Shown one piece after another: positions 25,896 through 35,254 of a DNA stretch of 64,000 nt (position 1 is its first letter; each line of letters begins with the position of its first letter). The DNA is taken from positions 3,782,001-3,846,000 of the forward strand of contig NZ_CP020105.1 of NCBI RefSeq assembly GCF_002067135.1. The letters run 5' to 3'. A program made the position numbers and the translations under genes. The notes under the pieces are model-generated. The model saw only the letters and a list, made by a program, of their open reading frames with translations. It was not told the DNA's origin and made no database searches. This stretch comes from Spirosoma rigui (GTDB taxonomy: Bacteria; Bacteroidota; Bacteroidia; Cytophagales; Spirosomataceae).

Positions 25896-26046
25896 CGGTT
25901 CTAATTAATTGCCTGTTTTTTTTCGGTACAAACCATCGGGTAATGACGTAGTCCGGAGAGCAAACGAGTAGACTGATCTGTGATTTAAGATTTGGGTAAC
26001 ATGGCCACCCGTATTTTAGCGGCCTGCTATACCAAACGTCATTCAC

Positions 26047-27129
26047 ATGAAAGTGCTGTTTTTTTTGCTGGCCCTGTCCGTGCTGGGATTGGGCGCGTTA
26101 CCGCTGGCTACAGTCGATGGGTTGAAGCTGAACCAGATTCAGTGCATCGGTTCGCACAATAGCTACAAGCAGGCGATCGACCCGGCGCTGATGACCCTGT
26201 TGAAACGGATAGATTCCACCCGGTTTAATGCCATCGAATACAGCCATGCCAGCCTGATCGATCAGCTGAATCTGGGGCTGCAAAACCTGGAGATCGACAT
26301 CTATGCCGATGATAAAGGGGGGCGCTATGCCCACCCCAAAGGGCTGGACTGGGCGAAAGGGCAACCCCCGTTCGATCCCGAGCATGTCATGGATGAGCCG
26401 GGCTTTAAGGTGTTTCATATTCAGGATATCGACTTCCGCAGCCATTGCCTCACGTTCCGGCAGTGTCTGATGCAGTTAAAACACTGGTCGGAGAGTCACC
26501 CCAATCATTACCCGGTTTTTGTGACAATGAACGCCAAGGATGACACCATCCGCCGGGCCGGATTCACCATTCCCGAACCGTTTACCGCACCCGTATTCAA
26601 TCAGTTGGACAGCGTGCTGGTTGCCACTCTGGGCCGCCACCGGCTGCTCATCCCGGACGATGTGCGGGGCAAAGCCGCCACCCTCGAAGCCGCCGTTCTG
26701 GCCGGTGGCTGGCCGACGATGAAAGCCGCGCGGGGAAAGTTTATGTTTGTACTGGATGAGACGGGCGCCAAGCGGGCAACCTACCGCGCGGGGCACCCGT
26801 CGCTGGCGGGCCGGGTGCTGTTCACGAACAGTGAGCCGGGCACGCCCGATGCGGCCTTCGTGATTTTAAACAACTCAATCGAAGACAAGCCCCGGATCGA
26901 GTCGCTGGTGCGTAAAGGCTACCTCGTCAGAACCCGCGCCGACGCCGATACGAAACAGGCCCGCACCCGCGACTACCGCTCGTTCGAAGCGGCTGAGTCA
27001 TCAGGTGCTCAGATCATCACAACGGACTACTACGCCAAAAGTCAGTTTTTTCCATCCGACTATGTCATTCGGTTTTCGGATGGTGGCTACCTTCGCCCCA
27101 ATCCTCTGTTTCACGCGTATGTTAAATAA
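26047..27129 (+). CDS. Ca2+-dependent phosphoinositide phospholipase C-like protein
   Basis: A 360-residue exported protein. An N-terminal signal (VLFFLLALSVLGLGALPLA) leads to LNQIQCIGSHNSYKQAID, with the first catalytic His, then LGLQNLEIDIYAD with the Glu-x-Asp metal pair, and FHIQDIDFRSHC, the second His region. This is the layout of the bacterial Ca2+-dependent PI-PLC family. The C-terminal part, with ARTRDYRSFEAAESSGAQII and TDYY, completes the TIM barrel. It probably cleaves phosphodiesters of lipid head groups outside the cytoplasm. The next gene overlaps its end by 11 bases and also encodes a phosphoesterase. Confidence 0.82.
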   Translation: MKVLFFLLALSVLGLGALPLATVDGLKLNQIQCIGSHNSYKQAIDPALMTLLKRIDSTRFNAIEYSHASLIDQLNLGLQNLEIDIYADDKGGRYAHPKGLDWAKGQPPFDPEHVMDEPGFKVFHIQDIDFRSHCLTFRQCLMQLKHWSESHPNHYPVFVTMNAKDDTIRRAGFTIPEPFTAPVFNQLDSVLVATLGRHRLLIPDDVRGKAATLEAAVLAGGWPTMKAARGKFMFVLDETGAKRATYRAGHPSLAGRVLFTNSEPGTPDAAFVILNNSIEDKPRIESLVRKGYLVRTRADADTKQARTRDYRSFEAAESSGAQIITTDYYAKSQFFPSDYVIRFSDGGYLRPNPLFHAYVK

Positions 27130-29776
27130 ACTGTTACCGCTCAGCCTGGTGCTGGTGCTGGCGCTGCCAGCCCAGGCGCAGAAAAAGGCCCACCGGACCG
27201 CAACCGACAAACGAACGCTGGCCGATAGTCTGCCCGTTGTGATGCCCTACAACCGCCTGATCGATGCGGCAGGGACGGCCGTTATCTACGGCGACGAAAA
27301 GCTCGAAAACCATACCCTCGATCTCACACCCCTGCCGGGTGGGAAGCAGGTCGTTGTCGAAGACCGCTACGGTATTGCGGTCCTCGACCGGGCCAGCCGC
27401 CAGATTACGTACCGGTGGAGTCTGCGCGATGCCGCCGAAACGAAAAACCTGATGAGCACCTTTTCGGGGATCAAAGCCTTTGTGGAGAAGGGTCGGACGT
27501 ATCTGGTGTGGGGGGCGTCGGAGCGGGAGAAGGGAAAATCCGGCCTTGTCATCGCCGATTTCACGACGGGTAAGATCGGCCGGGTTGACCTGCTGGCCTT
27601 TGCTCCGCTGGACCCGTCGCCCCTGGCCCTGCCGAACGACGTAGCCATCCGGCGGGAAGGGGAGGAGTTGTTCCTATACGTTGTGCTGAATGGCAATAAC
27701 CAGCTCGTAAAAGTCCGCTTTGCCGACCGCCGTACCGTCTGGTCGGCCCCCACGGGCGTAGCACCTTACGGCGTGACACTCGCCGGTAATCGCGCTTTCG
27801 TCACAAACTGGGCGGGTCCGGTACCCCGTGTTGACTCGGCGGGGGTATCCCGGTCCGAGACGGCGGGTGTTCCCTGGGGCAGTGCCTACATCGATCCCCG
27901 CACCGGGGCCATGGCGCAGGGGTCGGTATCGGTCATTGAACTGGCACAGGGGCGGGTCGAGCCAGAACTGCGGGTGGGCCTGCACCCCAACGCGATCATC
28001 CACAGCCGCGACGAGCGACTGGTTTACGTCGCTAACGGCAACAGCGACTACGTGTCGGTGATCGACGCGCAGACGCGGCAAGTGACCGATTCAATAGCCG
28101 TCGGTTTATTCGGTCGAGACAACCCGTACATTGGCAGTACCCCCAATGCCCTCGCTCTCGACTCGACCGAAACAACCCTGTATGTCGCCAATGGGCTGGA
28201 TAATGCCCTGGCAGTTGTATTGCTGGATAGGGGTGCCTCCCCATCAGGAAGCCGGGTGCGGGGATATATTCCCACCCAGGCGTATCCGGGCGGTATCCTG
28301 CTACTCGGTAATGAACTATACGTAGCGAACCTGGAAGGAACCGGTTCGCGGGTTGCTACGCCGGTAGACCCGAACGCACGAGGCCGCGACGCGAAACCTG
28401 ATCTGAAAGGATTCACCTCGCACCGGCAACTGGCTACGCTGTCCATCATTCCCGTCCCGACCGAAGCTGTTCTGGCGGGCTATACCGAACGGGTTCGCAA
28501 GCTGAGTCTACAGTTCCGGCTGGCCCTGGCCGAACGCCTGCCCCGACCCAATGCCCGTCCGGTACCGGTACCCGAGCGGATCGGGGAGCCCTCGGTGTTC
28601 AAGCATGTCGTATACATCATCAAAGAGAATCGTACCTACGACCAGGTGCTGGGCGACATGCCTGAAGGCCGGGGGATGCCCTCGCTCTGCGTGTTCGGCG
28701 ATAGCGTAACGCCCAACCAGCACCAGCTGGCGCGGGATTATCTGCTGATGGACAATTACTACGTGTCGGGAAAGTCGTCGGCAGAGGGGCACCACTGGGC
28801 CGATGCCGCTATGGTTACCGATTACACCGAGAAAAGTGTGCGGGCCTGGTTCCGGTCGTATCCGCACGTGCTCTACGACGCGCTGGTCTACAATAAAAAA
28901 GGAATGATCTGGAACAACGCCCTCGATCACGGCAAGACCGTCCGGATCTATGGGGAGGCCTGCACCTGCCAGTACGACAAAAAGCAGTACGACTGGCAGA
29001 AAGTGTACCAGTTGCGCCAGGCGGGTCAGCCCTTTTCGTTCACCAATACCACGACCATTTCACGGGTTCGACCCATTCTGGCGCAAAACTTCCCCGGCTG
29101 CGACGACGAGGTGATCAACGACCAGATGCGCGCCGATGCCTTTATTCGCGAGCTGAACGAAACGGCCGCCCGCCCCGGCGACGAATGGCCGAACCTGATG
29201 GTGATGTCGCTGCCCAACGATCATACCGCCGGCTTAAGCCCGGCTTTCCCCACGCCCCGGGCTATGGTAGCCGATAATGATCTGGCTGTGGGCCGGATTG
29301 TGGAAGCAATCACCAGAAGTCGTTTCGCCGACAGTACGGTAATATTTATCACCGAAGATGATTCGCAGGCGGGATGGGACCATGTATCGGCGTACCGCAC
29401 GACGGGCTTCGTGATCAGTCCTTACTCACGGCTCCGGCGCACCGTTCGTACGAACTACAACCAGACATCCGTGGTCAGAACGATTGAGCAGATACTGGGT
29501 CTGCCGCCCATGAACGTTATCGACGCTACGGCCCTGCCCATGTTCGACTGCTTCACGAATAAAGCCGACAAGACGGCCTACACGGCGCTGTCGAACCGGG
29601 TTCCCCTTGATGAAATGAACAAGCCCCTGTCGGTGCTGCGGGGCCGGGCCCGTCAGTACGCCCGCGAGTCGGTTGAGCAGGCCGACGAAGGTATCGACAC
29701 GGGCGAAGACGAGCTTATGAACAAGATTCTCTGGTTCTGGGCGCGGGGAAACGCTCCCTATCCGGGCCGCCACTGA
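27119..29776 (+). CDS. YncE-type beta-propeller fused to alkaline-phosphatase-like phosphoesterase
   Basis: An 885-residue exported fusion. The start at 27119 gives MLNKLLPLSLVLVLALPAQA, a clean signal peptide. The longer frame lies inside the previous gene and is rejected. Residues about 60-470 form a YVTN propeller, seen in repeats such as RLVYVANGNSDYVSVIDAQT and TTLYVANGLDNALAVV. A phosphoesterase domain begins KHVVYIIKENRTYDQVLGDM and includes GKSSAEGHHWADAAMVTDY, LPNDHTAG and FITEDDSQAGWDHVSAYRT. Bacteroidetes proteins with this fused layout are known. The propeller may bind partners or the substrate. The 11-base overlap with the phospholipase gene implies coupled translation. Confidence 0.87.
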   Translation: MLNKLLPLSLVLVLALPAQAQKKAHRTATDKRTLADSLPVVMPYNRLIDAAGTAVIYGDEKLENHTLDLTPLPGGKQVVVEDRYGIAVLDRASRQITYRWSLRDAAETKNLMSTFSGIKAFVEKGRTYLVWGASEREKGKSGLVIADFTTGKIGRVDLLAFAPLDPSPLALPNDVAIRREGEELFLYVVLNGNNQLVKVRFADRRTVWSAPTGVAPYGVTLAGNRAFVTNWAGPVPRVDSAGVSRSETAGVPWGSAYIDPRTGAMAQGSVSVIELAQGRVEPELRVGLHPNAIIHSRDERLVYVANGNSDYVSVIDAQTRQVTDSIAVGLFGRDNPYIGSTPNALALDSTETTLYVANGLDNALAVVLLDRGASPSGSRVRGYIPTQAYPGGILLLGNELYVANLEGTGSRVATPVDPNARGRDAKPDLKGFTSHRQLATLSIIPVPTEAVLAGYTERVRKLSLQFRLALAERLPRPNARPVPVPERIGEPSVFKHVVYIIKENRTYDQVLGDMPEGRGMPSLCVFGDSVTPNQHQLARDYLLMDNYYVSGKSSAEGHHWADAAMVTDYTEKSVRAWFRSYPHVLYDALVYNKKGMIWNNALDHGKTVRIYGEACTCQYDKKQYDWQKVYQLRQAGQPFSFTNTTTISRVRPILAQNFPGCDDEVINDQMRADAFIRELNETAARPGDEWPNLMVMSLPNDHTAGLSPAFPTPRAMVADNDLAVGRIVEAITRSRFADSTVIFITEDDSQAGWDHVSAYRTTGFVISPYSRLRRTVRTNYNQTSVVRTIEQILGLPPMNVIDATALPMFDCFTNKADKTAYTALSNRVPLDEMNKPLSVLRGRARQYARESVEQADEGIDTGEDELMNKILWFWARGNAPYPGRH

Positions 29777-29834
29777 GCCGCTAACCGTGGATAGTGGCTT
29801 AACTTATTTTTTACGCATTCGTAGCTTTAGTTAT

Positions 29835-29867
29835 ACGAACGCCAGCCCATCCAGGGTTGGCGTTCGT
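29835..29867 (+). terminator. Hairpin after the propeller-phosphoesterase gene
   Basis: A 14-bp stem (ACGAACGCCAGCCC paired with GGGTTGGCGTTCGT, one G-U wobble) with a 5-base loop, 58 bases past the stop codon. There is no T tract downstream, so a terminator role is inferred from position. Confidence 0.5.
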
Positions 29868-30000
29868 GCGTTAGAGGGGCTGTCGACCGGACGAAATCGG
29901 TGGATTTTATTGATAGGGCACCGGCTATTTTCCCCTTTTCTATACATTTATGGCGGTAACCCGGCACATTCCGCTAAAAAAGCGACCAGGGCCGGGTTTA

Positions 30001-30030
30001 TTTGTCCAACTGGAACCTTGTTACTCTTTG
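30001..30030 (+). promoter_or_regulatory. Candidate promoter for the S8/S53-like protease
   Basis: TTTG (30001-30004), a 17-base spacer and TACTCTTTG (30022-30030) resemble the Bacteroidetes promoter with one extra base in the -7 box. The implied leader is about 40 bases. Confidence 0.35.
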
Positions 30031-30077
30031 TGTCTAGGCATAAATAGATACAGTTTACTTCCTCAAAAAAAAACGCT

Positions 30078-33000
30078 ATGGTAAGACAATTACGAAAATG
30101 GGCTGCCTGTTCACTTATCGCTTCGCTGTTTCTGGGGTTACCCCAGGTTGGTAAGGCCCAACAGTCCATAAAGGAAGCCGCCCGTGCGGCCAAAGTATCG
30201 CCCGATCTGCTCACCCTACAAACCGCAACCGGCGCCCCGGCACCCCAGTCCATACGGGGTCTGGTGGTTAAAAATCCAATTGTTCAGGTAGGCAACACCG
30301 TGGCTATCGAAGCCGCTGCCACCGACCAGAGTGGGGAAGAACTGCTGCGTACCCTGCAGGCGCTGGGCTTGCAGAACGGCGCTTTTTACAAGCGGGTAGT
30401 GTCGGGGTTTCTGCCCATCGATAAAATCGGGGAGCTAAAAAACATCCCTGGCCTCAAGTTCGCCCGGGCTGCTTACAAACCTCTGCACAATACCGGGTCC
30501 GTCACCTCGCAGGGTGTCCGGGCACTGCGCGCCGACGTAGCGCAGCAGGTGCATGGACTCACCGGGGCGGGGTCGAAAATTGGCATTCTTTCTGACTCCT
30601 ACAACAAACTGGGCGGGGCCGCGGCCGGGGTCGCTTCGGGTGATCTGCCAGCCAATGTTCAGGTGCTGGCCGACTATCTTCAGCCCAACGTGCTGGATGA
30701 AGGACGCGCCATGGCCGAACTGGTGCATGACGTGGCACCGGGCGCGTCCATCGCGTTTCATACGGCCGAGGGCGGTCAGGCCGTTTTTGCGAAAGGAATC
30801 AAGAACCTGGCGGAGGCTGGCTGTAAGATCATCGTTGACGATATTATCTACTACGCCGAACCTTTTTTTCAGGATGGTATCGTCGCGCAGGCCGTGGAAG
30901 AGGTCGTCGCGTCCCATAACGTAAGCTACTTTGCGTCGGCGGGAAACCAGGGGCGCTCCTCCTACCAGGCCGGTTTCAAGAACTCGGGCATCACCATTCC
31001 CAACTACGGGCAGGCGCATGATTTCGGCAACGGCGACATCCGCCAGCGGATCACGATTCCAGCGGGCGGTAGTTTTCAGATGGCCCTGCAGTGGGACGAG
31101 CCATTTTTCTCGGTAAGTGGCGCACCCGGTGCGCAGTCGGACCTTGATATATTGGCTTATTCGCCGGAGGGTAACCTGGTGAGCGGCTCCTTTTCGGTAA
31201 ACAGCGATGGCGATCCGTTCGAGTTTATGTGGCTCACCAACGACGGAACTACCCCCATCTCCTTCGATTTGGTCATTGTAAAATATGAGGGCCGGGATCC
31301 GGGCTTGATCAAGTGGGTTAATTTTGGTAGCCGTAACGTGAGCGTTGAGTATGATACGCAAAGCCCGGCCCTGTACGGTCACAGCAACGCTGCGGCAACC
31401 ATTAGTGTAGCAGCCGCCCCGTACTTTAACACGCCGGCCTACGACCCGGGTTTGTCGACGGCTCTGGTAGAAGATTTCTCGTCGGCCGGGGGAACACCAA
31501 TCCTGTTTTCAACGACGGGACAGCGCATCAACGGAACGGGGGGGGCAACGCGCCGGAAACCGGATATAACGGCAATTGACGGAACCAACACCACCTTCTT
31601 TTACCCCGGTGAGGACACGGAAGGGGATGGGTTCCCAAACTTCTACGGTACGTCGGCGGCAGCGCCCTATGCCGCTGCCGTGGCCGCACTCCTGCAGCAA
31701 CGCGCCGACAACCGGTTGTCGCCAGGGCGCATCGCGTCGATCATGCAAACGACCGCCCTGGATATGGACGATCCAGCTACTGCGGACTTCGATACGGGTT
31801 TTGACGTAAAGACCGGTTACGGGCTGTTGCAGGCCGATCGGGCCATCCAGTCACTCAACCAGCCGCTAGCGCTGGTACAGCCCGATTATAACTGCGCAAC
31901 GGGGCAACTTACGTTTAAAACGACAGGGGGCAATGGGGCTACCATTGAGTACCGGGGCATCGGCATCACCGACTGGAACCGCAACCCAGTACAATTCATC
32001 GATGCGCCGGTGCGGGCTGACCTCAACTCCACGACTGTTTATTTGCAGGCCCGTCAGAACGGAGTCGAGGCAACCTACACGTTTAACTTCCGGGCGTACT
32101 GCACAGGAATCAATGCCAGCCAGTCCCCGTTTCTTGCCAACGCCATTGGCAACCAGACGGCACAGCAGGGTGCTTATTTCTCCTATCAATTTCCCGCCAA
32201 CACTTTTTCCGATCCCGGCAATGCCCCGCTAACCTATTCAGCAACGGGCCTGCCGACGGGTATGGCGTTCGATGGCCCAAGCCGTCGGATAGCCGGCACA
32301 CCCACACAGGCCGGTACATTTCCCATCGTGATTACCGCAACGAATCCCGGGCATTTGTCGGCGCAGGCCTCATTTGCACTGGTTGTATCGCCAGCGGTCA
32401 GTGGTCAGCCGTTGACCCTGATTGCTCCGCTCTACACTTGTCAAACCGGTGCCATTACGTTCCGTACGACTGGTGGGGATGGGACACGGATTACCTACAC
32501 GGCCATCGGGATCAAACGCGCTGCGCAGACCGACGCAACGGGCGTGGTTGAAGCAGAACTGCGGGGCGATCCCAAGCCCATCGTTATTACCGCTACGCAA
32601 AGCGGCCGGACAAGCAGCTACACGTTCGATTTTGCCGCTTACTGCACGGGCGGGAGTGCGCCGGTCCAACCCGTATCGGAAAGTTTCGCGCTCGCTGCAC
32701 CCCTCTACAGTTGTGCAACGGGGGCGTTTACGTTCCAGGTTAGCGGGGTTAAACCGGGTAAAACCGTCGAATATTACTCGGTGCCGGGTATTACCGACTG
32801 GTCGTCTAACCCTACGCACCTGTTTAACTATGACCTGCGGACGGCGGGCGACGTAAAGCCATTTACCCTGCGGGCCCGCTACGTGGGTGAACCGGGATCA
32901 GAGGTAACGCTGGTATGGGTCCGTCCGGCTCCCTGTTCAGCAGGGGCCCGGCTGGCAACGACCGAAGAGGGAAGCCCCTTTCAGGTGACCGTTCTGGGCA

Positions 33001-33227
33001 ATCCAACCCAGGGCGATCAGGTAGAAGTCGACATTATTGGTAGGTCGGGGCAGTCGATCTGGCTCCGGGTCAGCAACGGACGTGGAGAGTGGGTCAGTGA
33101 CCAAACCGTTGAGCTGACCGGAGCGCTCCAGCGTCAGCGGGTCGGTATCGGGCGGGTACCCGGTACGTACCTGTTACAGGTTGGCACCGATGCGGAGCGC
33201 CGGACCCTGAAAATCGTTCGGCATTAA
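30078..33227 (+). CDS. Secreted subtilisin-fold protease with Glu at the catalytic His position, repeats and T9SS-like tail
   Basis: A 1049-residue secreted protein. A signal peptide (to about residue 27) is followed by a prodomain-like region and a subtilase-fold domain. Asp173 lies in GILSDSY and Ser526 in YGTSAAAPYAAAVAALL. Where subtilisins have HGTxVAG, this protein has DEGRAMAELVHDVAPGA, with Glu208 at the His position. VDD (253-255) is near the oxyanion region. This Asp-Glu-Ser layout recalls sedolisins. Three Cys-containing repeats follow, starting near YNCATGQLTF (604), YTCQTGAITF (786) and YSCATGAFTF (877), with an Ig-like GLPTGMAFDGPSRRIAGTPT block between the first two. The last 85 residues, from PFQVTVLGNPT to RRTLKIVRH, look like a type IX sorting domain. 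The substrate is unknown. Confidence 0.82.
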   Translation: MVRQLRKWAACSLIASLFLGLPQVGKAQQSIKEAARAAKVSPDLLTLQTATGAPAPQSIRGLVVKNPIVQVGNTVAIEAAATDQSGEELLRTLQALGLQNGAFYKRVVSGFLPIDKIGELKNIPGLKFARAAYKPLHNTGSVTSQGVRALRADVAQQVHGLTGAGSKIGILSDSYNKLGGAAAGVASGDLPANVQVLADYLQPNVLDEGRAMAELVHDVAPGASIAFHTAEGGQAVFAKGIKNLAEAGCKIIVDDIIYYAEPFFQDGIVAQAVEEVVASHNVSYFASAGNQGRSSYQAGFKNSGITIPNYGQAHDFGNGDIRQRITIPAGGSFQMALQWDEPFFSVSGAPGAQSDLDILAYSPEGNLVSGSFSVNSDGDPFEFMWLTNDGTTPISFDLVIVKYEGRDPGLIKWVNFGSRNVSVEYDTQSPALYGHSNAAATISVAAAPYFNTPAYDPGLSTALVEDFSSAGGTPILFSTTGQRINGTGGATRRKPDITAIDGTNTTFFYPGEDTEGDGFPNFYGTSAAAPYAAAVAALLQQRADNRLSPGRIASIMQTTALDMDDPATADFDTGFDVKTGYGLLQADRAIQSLNQPLALVQPDYNCATGQLTFKTTGGNGATIEYRGIGITDWNRNPVQFIDAPVRADLNSTTVYLQARQNGVEATYTFNFRAYCTGINASQSPFLANAIGNQTAQQGAYFSYQFPANTFSDPGNAPLTYSATGLPTGMAFDGPSRRIAGTPTQAGTFPIVITATNPGHLSAQASFALVVSPAVSGQPLTLIAPLYTCQTGAITFRTTGGDGTRITYTAIGIKRAAQTDATGVVEAELRGDPKPIVITATQSGRTSSYTFDFAAYCTGGSAPVQPVSESFALAAPLYSCATGAFTFQVSGVKPGKTVEYYSVPGITDWSSNPTHLFNYDLRTAGDVKPFTLRARYVGEPGSEVTLVWVRPAPCSAGARLATTEEGSPFQVTVLGNPTQGDQVEVDIIGRSGQSIWLRVSNGRGEWVSDQTVELTGALQRQRVGIGRVPGTYLLQVGTDAERRTLKIVRH

Positions 33228-33368
33228 AGACCCGCCAATCAACCCTGCCGATAGACGTCCACGTAATCTCCTGACCAAGGTTAACCCTGCCGTGTAACTG
33301 GTTTAATCGGATACGGGGTAGGTAGCGAAAAAAGCAGATCATTGTCCCTGTTTGTACCGGGGTTTACT

Positions 33369-33451
33369 AAAACCGTATCGCCCGGTACCGTGAACCTTAT
33401 CAGTGGGTAAATTCCCTCGTAGTGGTTCCCGGTACCGGGCGATACGGTTTT
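33369..33451. terminator. Bidirectional terminator-like long inverted repeat
   Basis: Arms 33369-33390 and 33430-33451 are a perfect 22-bp inverted repeat (outer part AAAACCGTATCG, inner part CCCGGTACCG). After one mismatch a further 5-bp inner stem forms (33392-33396 with 33424-33428). Five T residues end the right arm. It lies between the convergent protease and acyltransferase genes, five bases from the latter's stop codon. Confidence 0.75.
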
Positions 33452-33455
33452 TCGT

Positions 33456-34328
33456 TCAGGAGAGTTTCGTAATCACTTTGCTGTATTTCTCGCGCCAGTG
33501 TTTCCAGCGCCGGTGCGACCAAAGCCAGTCGGAGGGGTACTGGCGAATGGTTGCTTCCAGCAAATCGCGGTAGCGTTCCAGAATGGCGCCGGGCGGAACC
33601 GAGTCGTAGGGTGGTTCGGCAATGAGCGTAAAGGTCGCTTCGTAGTAGCCCCGCCGTAGCCGAACCAGTTGAAGATAAACGACGGCAAACTTCCGGCTGC
33701 GGGCCAGTCGTTCGGTACCCGGCGAAAACGGAGTGTTCCGGTGCAGGAAATTTGTCCAGTACGCGTGTTCCGGTACGTCGGGCATCTGATCGGCAACGAG
33801 GGCGATGATACGGGGAACATCCTTACGGGCTACCAGCTGGCGGGGGAGCGTGTTCATGGGCGTGGGTACCGCGCCAAAGCTGGCCCGGACGGTTCGCATC
33901 ATGTCTTCGAAAAATGCGTTGTTCAACGGTTTATAGACGCTGTCGACGGGCATGTCGTTGAGCACCGAGGCCGACGGAATCCACTCCCAGTTGCCCTGGT
34001 GCGATGCCATGCCGATAACCGTCTGACCCGCCCGTAACCTCGTTTGTACCAGCTCGGCATTCGTAAAACGAACCCGTTCCCGCAGTTCGTCGGGCGTGAG
34101 GGCCGGCATTTTAATCGTCTCAACGATCAGATCGGTCAGGTTGCGGTAGAAGCCCCGGGCAACTGCCTGAATCTCAGTAGTTGATTTCTCGGGGAACGAC
34201 ATTCGCAGGTTTTCCAGCACAACGGCCCGGCGGTAGCGAATGACGTAAAGCAACAAATAATACAAGAAATCGGAAATCAGGTAGAGCAAAGGAAGTGGCA
34301 ACCGGGAGAGTAATCGGAAAAATATCAT
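33456..34328 (-). CDS. Lysophospholipid/lipid A acyltransferase (LpxL/HtrB-like)
   Basis: A 290-residue membrane-anchored acyltransferase. The start at 34328 gives MIFFRLLSRLPLPLLYLISD, a hydrophobic N-terminal anchor. The upstream frame adds residues with no family support. The catalytic HxxxxE motif reads SHQGNWEW, and VLENLRMSFPEKS is the early conserved segment of the LpxL family. ALVADQMPD and a late WLWSHRRWK (compare the WxHxRWK of LpxL) also fit. It probably adds a secondary acyl chain to lipid A or a related lipid at the inner face of the inner membrane. It is divergent from the WbqC gene. Confidence 0.88.
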   Translation of the reverse strand: MIFFRLLSRLPLPLLYLISDFLYYLLLYVIRYRRAVVLENLRMSFPEKSTTEIQAVARGFYRNLTDLIVETIKMPALTPDELRERVRFTNAELVQTRLRAGQTVIGMASHQGNWEWIPSASVLNDMPVDSVYKPLNNAFFEDMMRTVRASFGAVPTPMNTLPRQLVARKDVPRIIALVADQMPDVPEHAYWTNFLHRNTPFSPGTERLARSRKFAVVYLQLVRLRRGYYEATFTLIAEPPYDSVPPGAILERYRDLLEATIRQYPSDWLWSHRRWKHWREKYSKVITKLS

Positions 34329-34448
34329 TCGGCAAGGGTGACATATCGGGGAACAAAACAACGGTTTTGACCCGTTGATACCTAAAATTAAAAATTTACA
34401 AAAACTGTAGGAGGTATTGATTTTTTGCCTTACTTGTGAACGGATACT

Positions 34449-35126
34449 ATGAATGTTATTGGAAAAGTACCAACTGACGCAGAGCGGCCGGACGAGTTAC
34501 TTATTGATTTACACTACCTGCCCTGTCTGGATTACATAACAGGCTTACTACAGTTCAGGCAGGTATGGATAGAGGCAAACGAACATTACCAAAAGCAAAG
34601 TTACAGAAATCGCTGCTACGTCCTGACGGCAAATAAAGTGGACGTGCTTACGGTACCCGTACTACGGGGAACGCACCACCAGCCGATCCGGGAAATCCGG
34701 ATCGACCAGAGTCAGAACTGGCAGCAACATCACTGGCGGTGTTTAAAAGCGGCTTATGGCAAGGCCCCCTTCTTTGAATATTACGCCCTGGATATTGACC
34801 GGGTGTACCAAAAGAACTGGACCTTCCTGTTTGATCTGAATTGGGAGCTGCTGACAATTTGTCTGAATCAACTGGGGGTGAAGACGCCCCTGCACCTGAC
34901 AGAATGGTATGAGAAAAGTTCGGTACCCGGCCGATATGACGCCCGGTCGATGGTAAATCTGCGAAACGATCCGGAATCGTATGTATTCTACCAACCGGTC
35001 CCGTACCCGCAGAACTTTGGCCCTGATTTTGTACCAAACCTGAGTATACTAGACCTGTTGTTCTGCCAGGGACCGGCCGCCAGGGACTACATACAGCCAG
35101 TGAAGACCGTCGTGCTGAAGGAGTGA
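34449..35126 (+). CDS. WbqC family protein
   Basis: A 225-residue cytoplasmic protein of the WbqC-like family. Features are the DLHYLPCLDYITGLL opening, ANEHYQKQSYRNRCYVLTAN (compare the YQKQSYRNR motif), LTVPVLRGTHH, IDQSQNWQQHHWRCLKAAYG and, at the end, PNLSILDLLFCQGP. WbqC proteins occur in O-antigen clusters and in Bacteroidetes core genomes. A glycan-assembly role has been suggested, but the reaction is not established. It is divergent from the LpxL-like gene, which gives an envelope context, and lies 128 bases upstream of clpC. Confidence 0.87.
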   Translation: MNVIGKVPTDAERPDELLIDLHYLPCLDYITGLLQFRQVWIEANEHYQKQSYRNRCYVLTANKVDVLTVPVLRGTHHQPIREIRIDQSQNWQQHHWRCLKAAYGKAPFFEYYALDIDRVYQKNWTFLFDLNWELLTICLNQLGVKTPLHLTEWYEKSSVPGRYDARSMVNLRNDPESYVFYQPVPYPQNFGPDFVPNLSILDLLFCQGPAARDYIQPVKTVVLKE

Positions 35127-35254
35127 ACCGGAGAAGCCGACTGGTTTTTTTTGCCAACTGAAGCCGCTAAAACCGAACTCGGGCAGGAGTGAACAAATCA
35201 CGTAAATACTGCGTTTAATCAGTATTACGCTTATATTAAGGAGACCCAAAGCGA

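Larger units (their letters stand above)
29777..30077. other. Intergenic region with hairpin and candidate promoter
   Basis: This 301-base stretch holds a strong hairpin (29835-29867) shortly after the phosphoesterase gene and a promoter-like element (30001-30030) ahead of the protease gene. No convincing small gene is visible. Confidence 0.6.
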
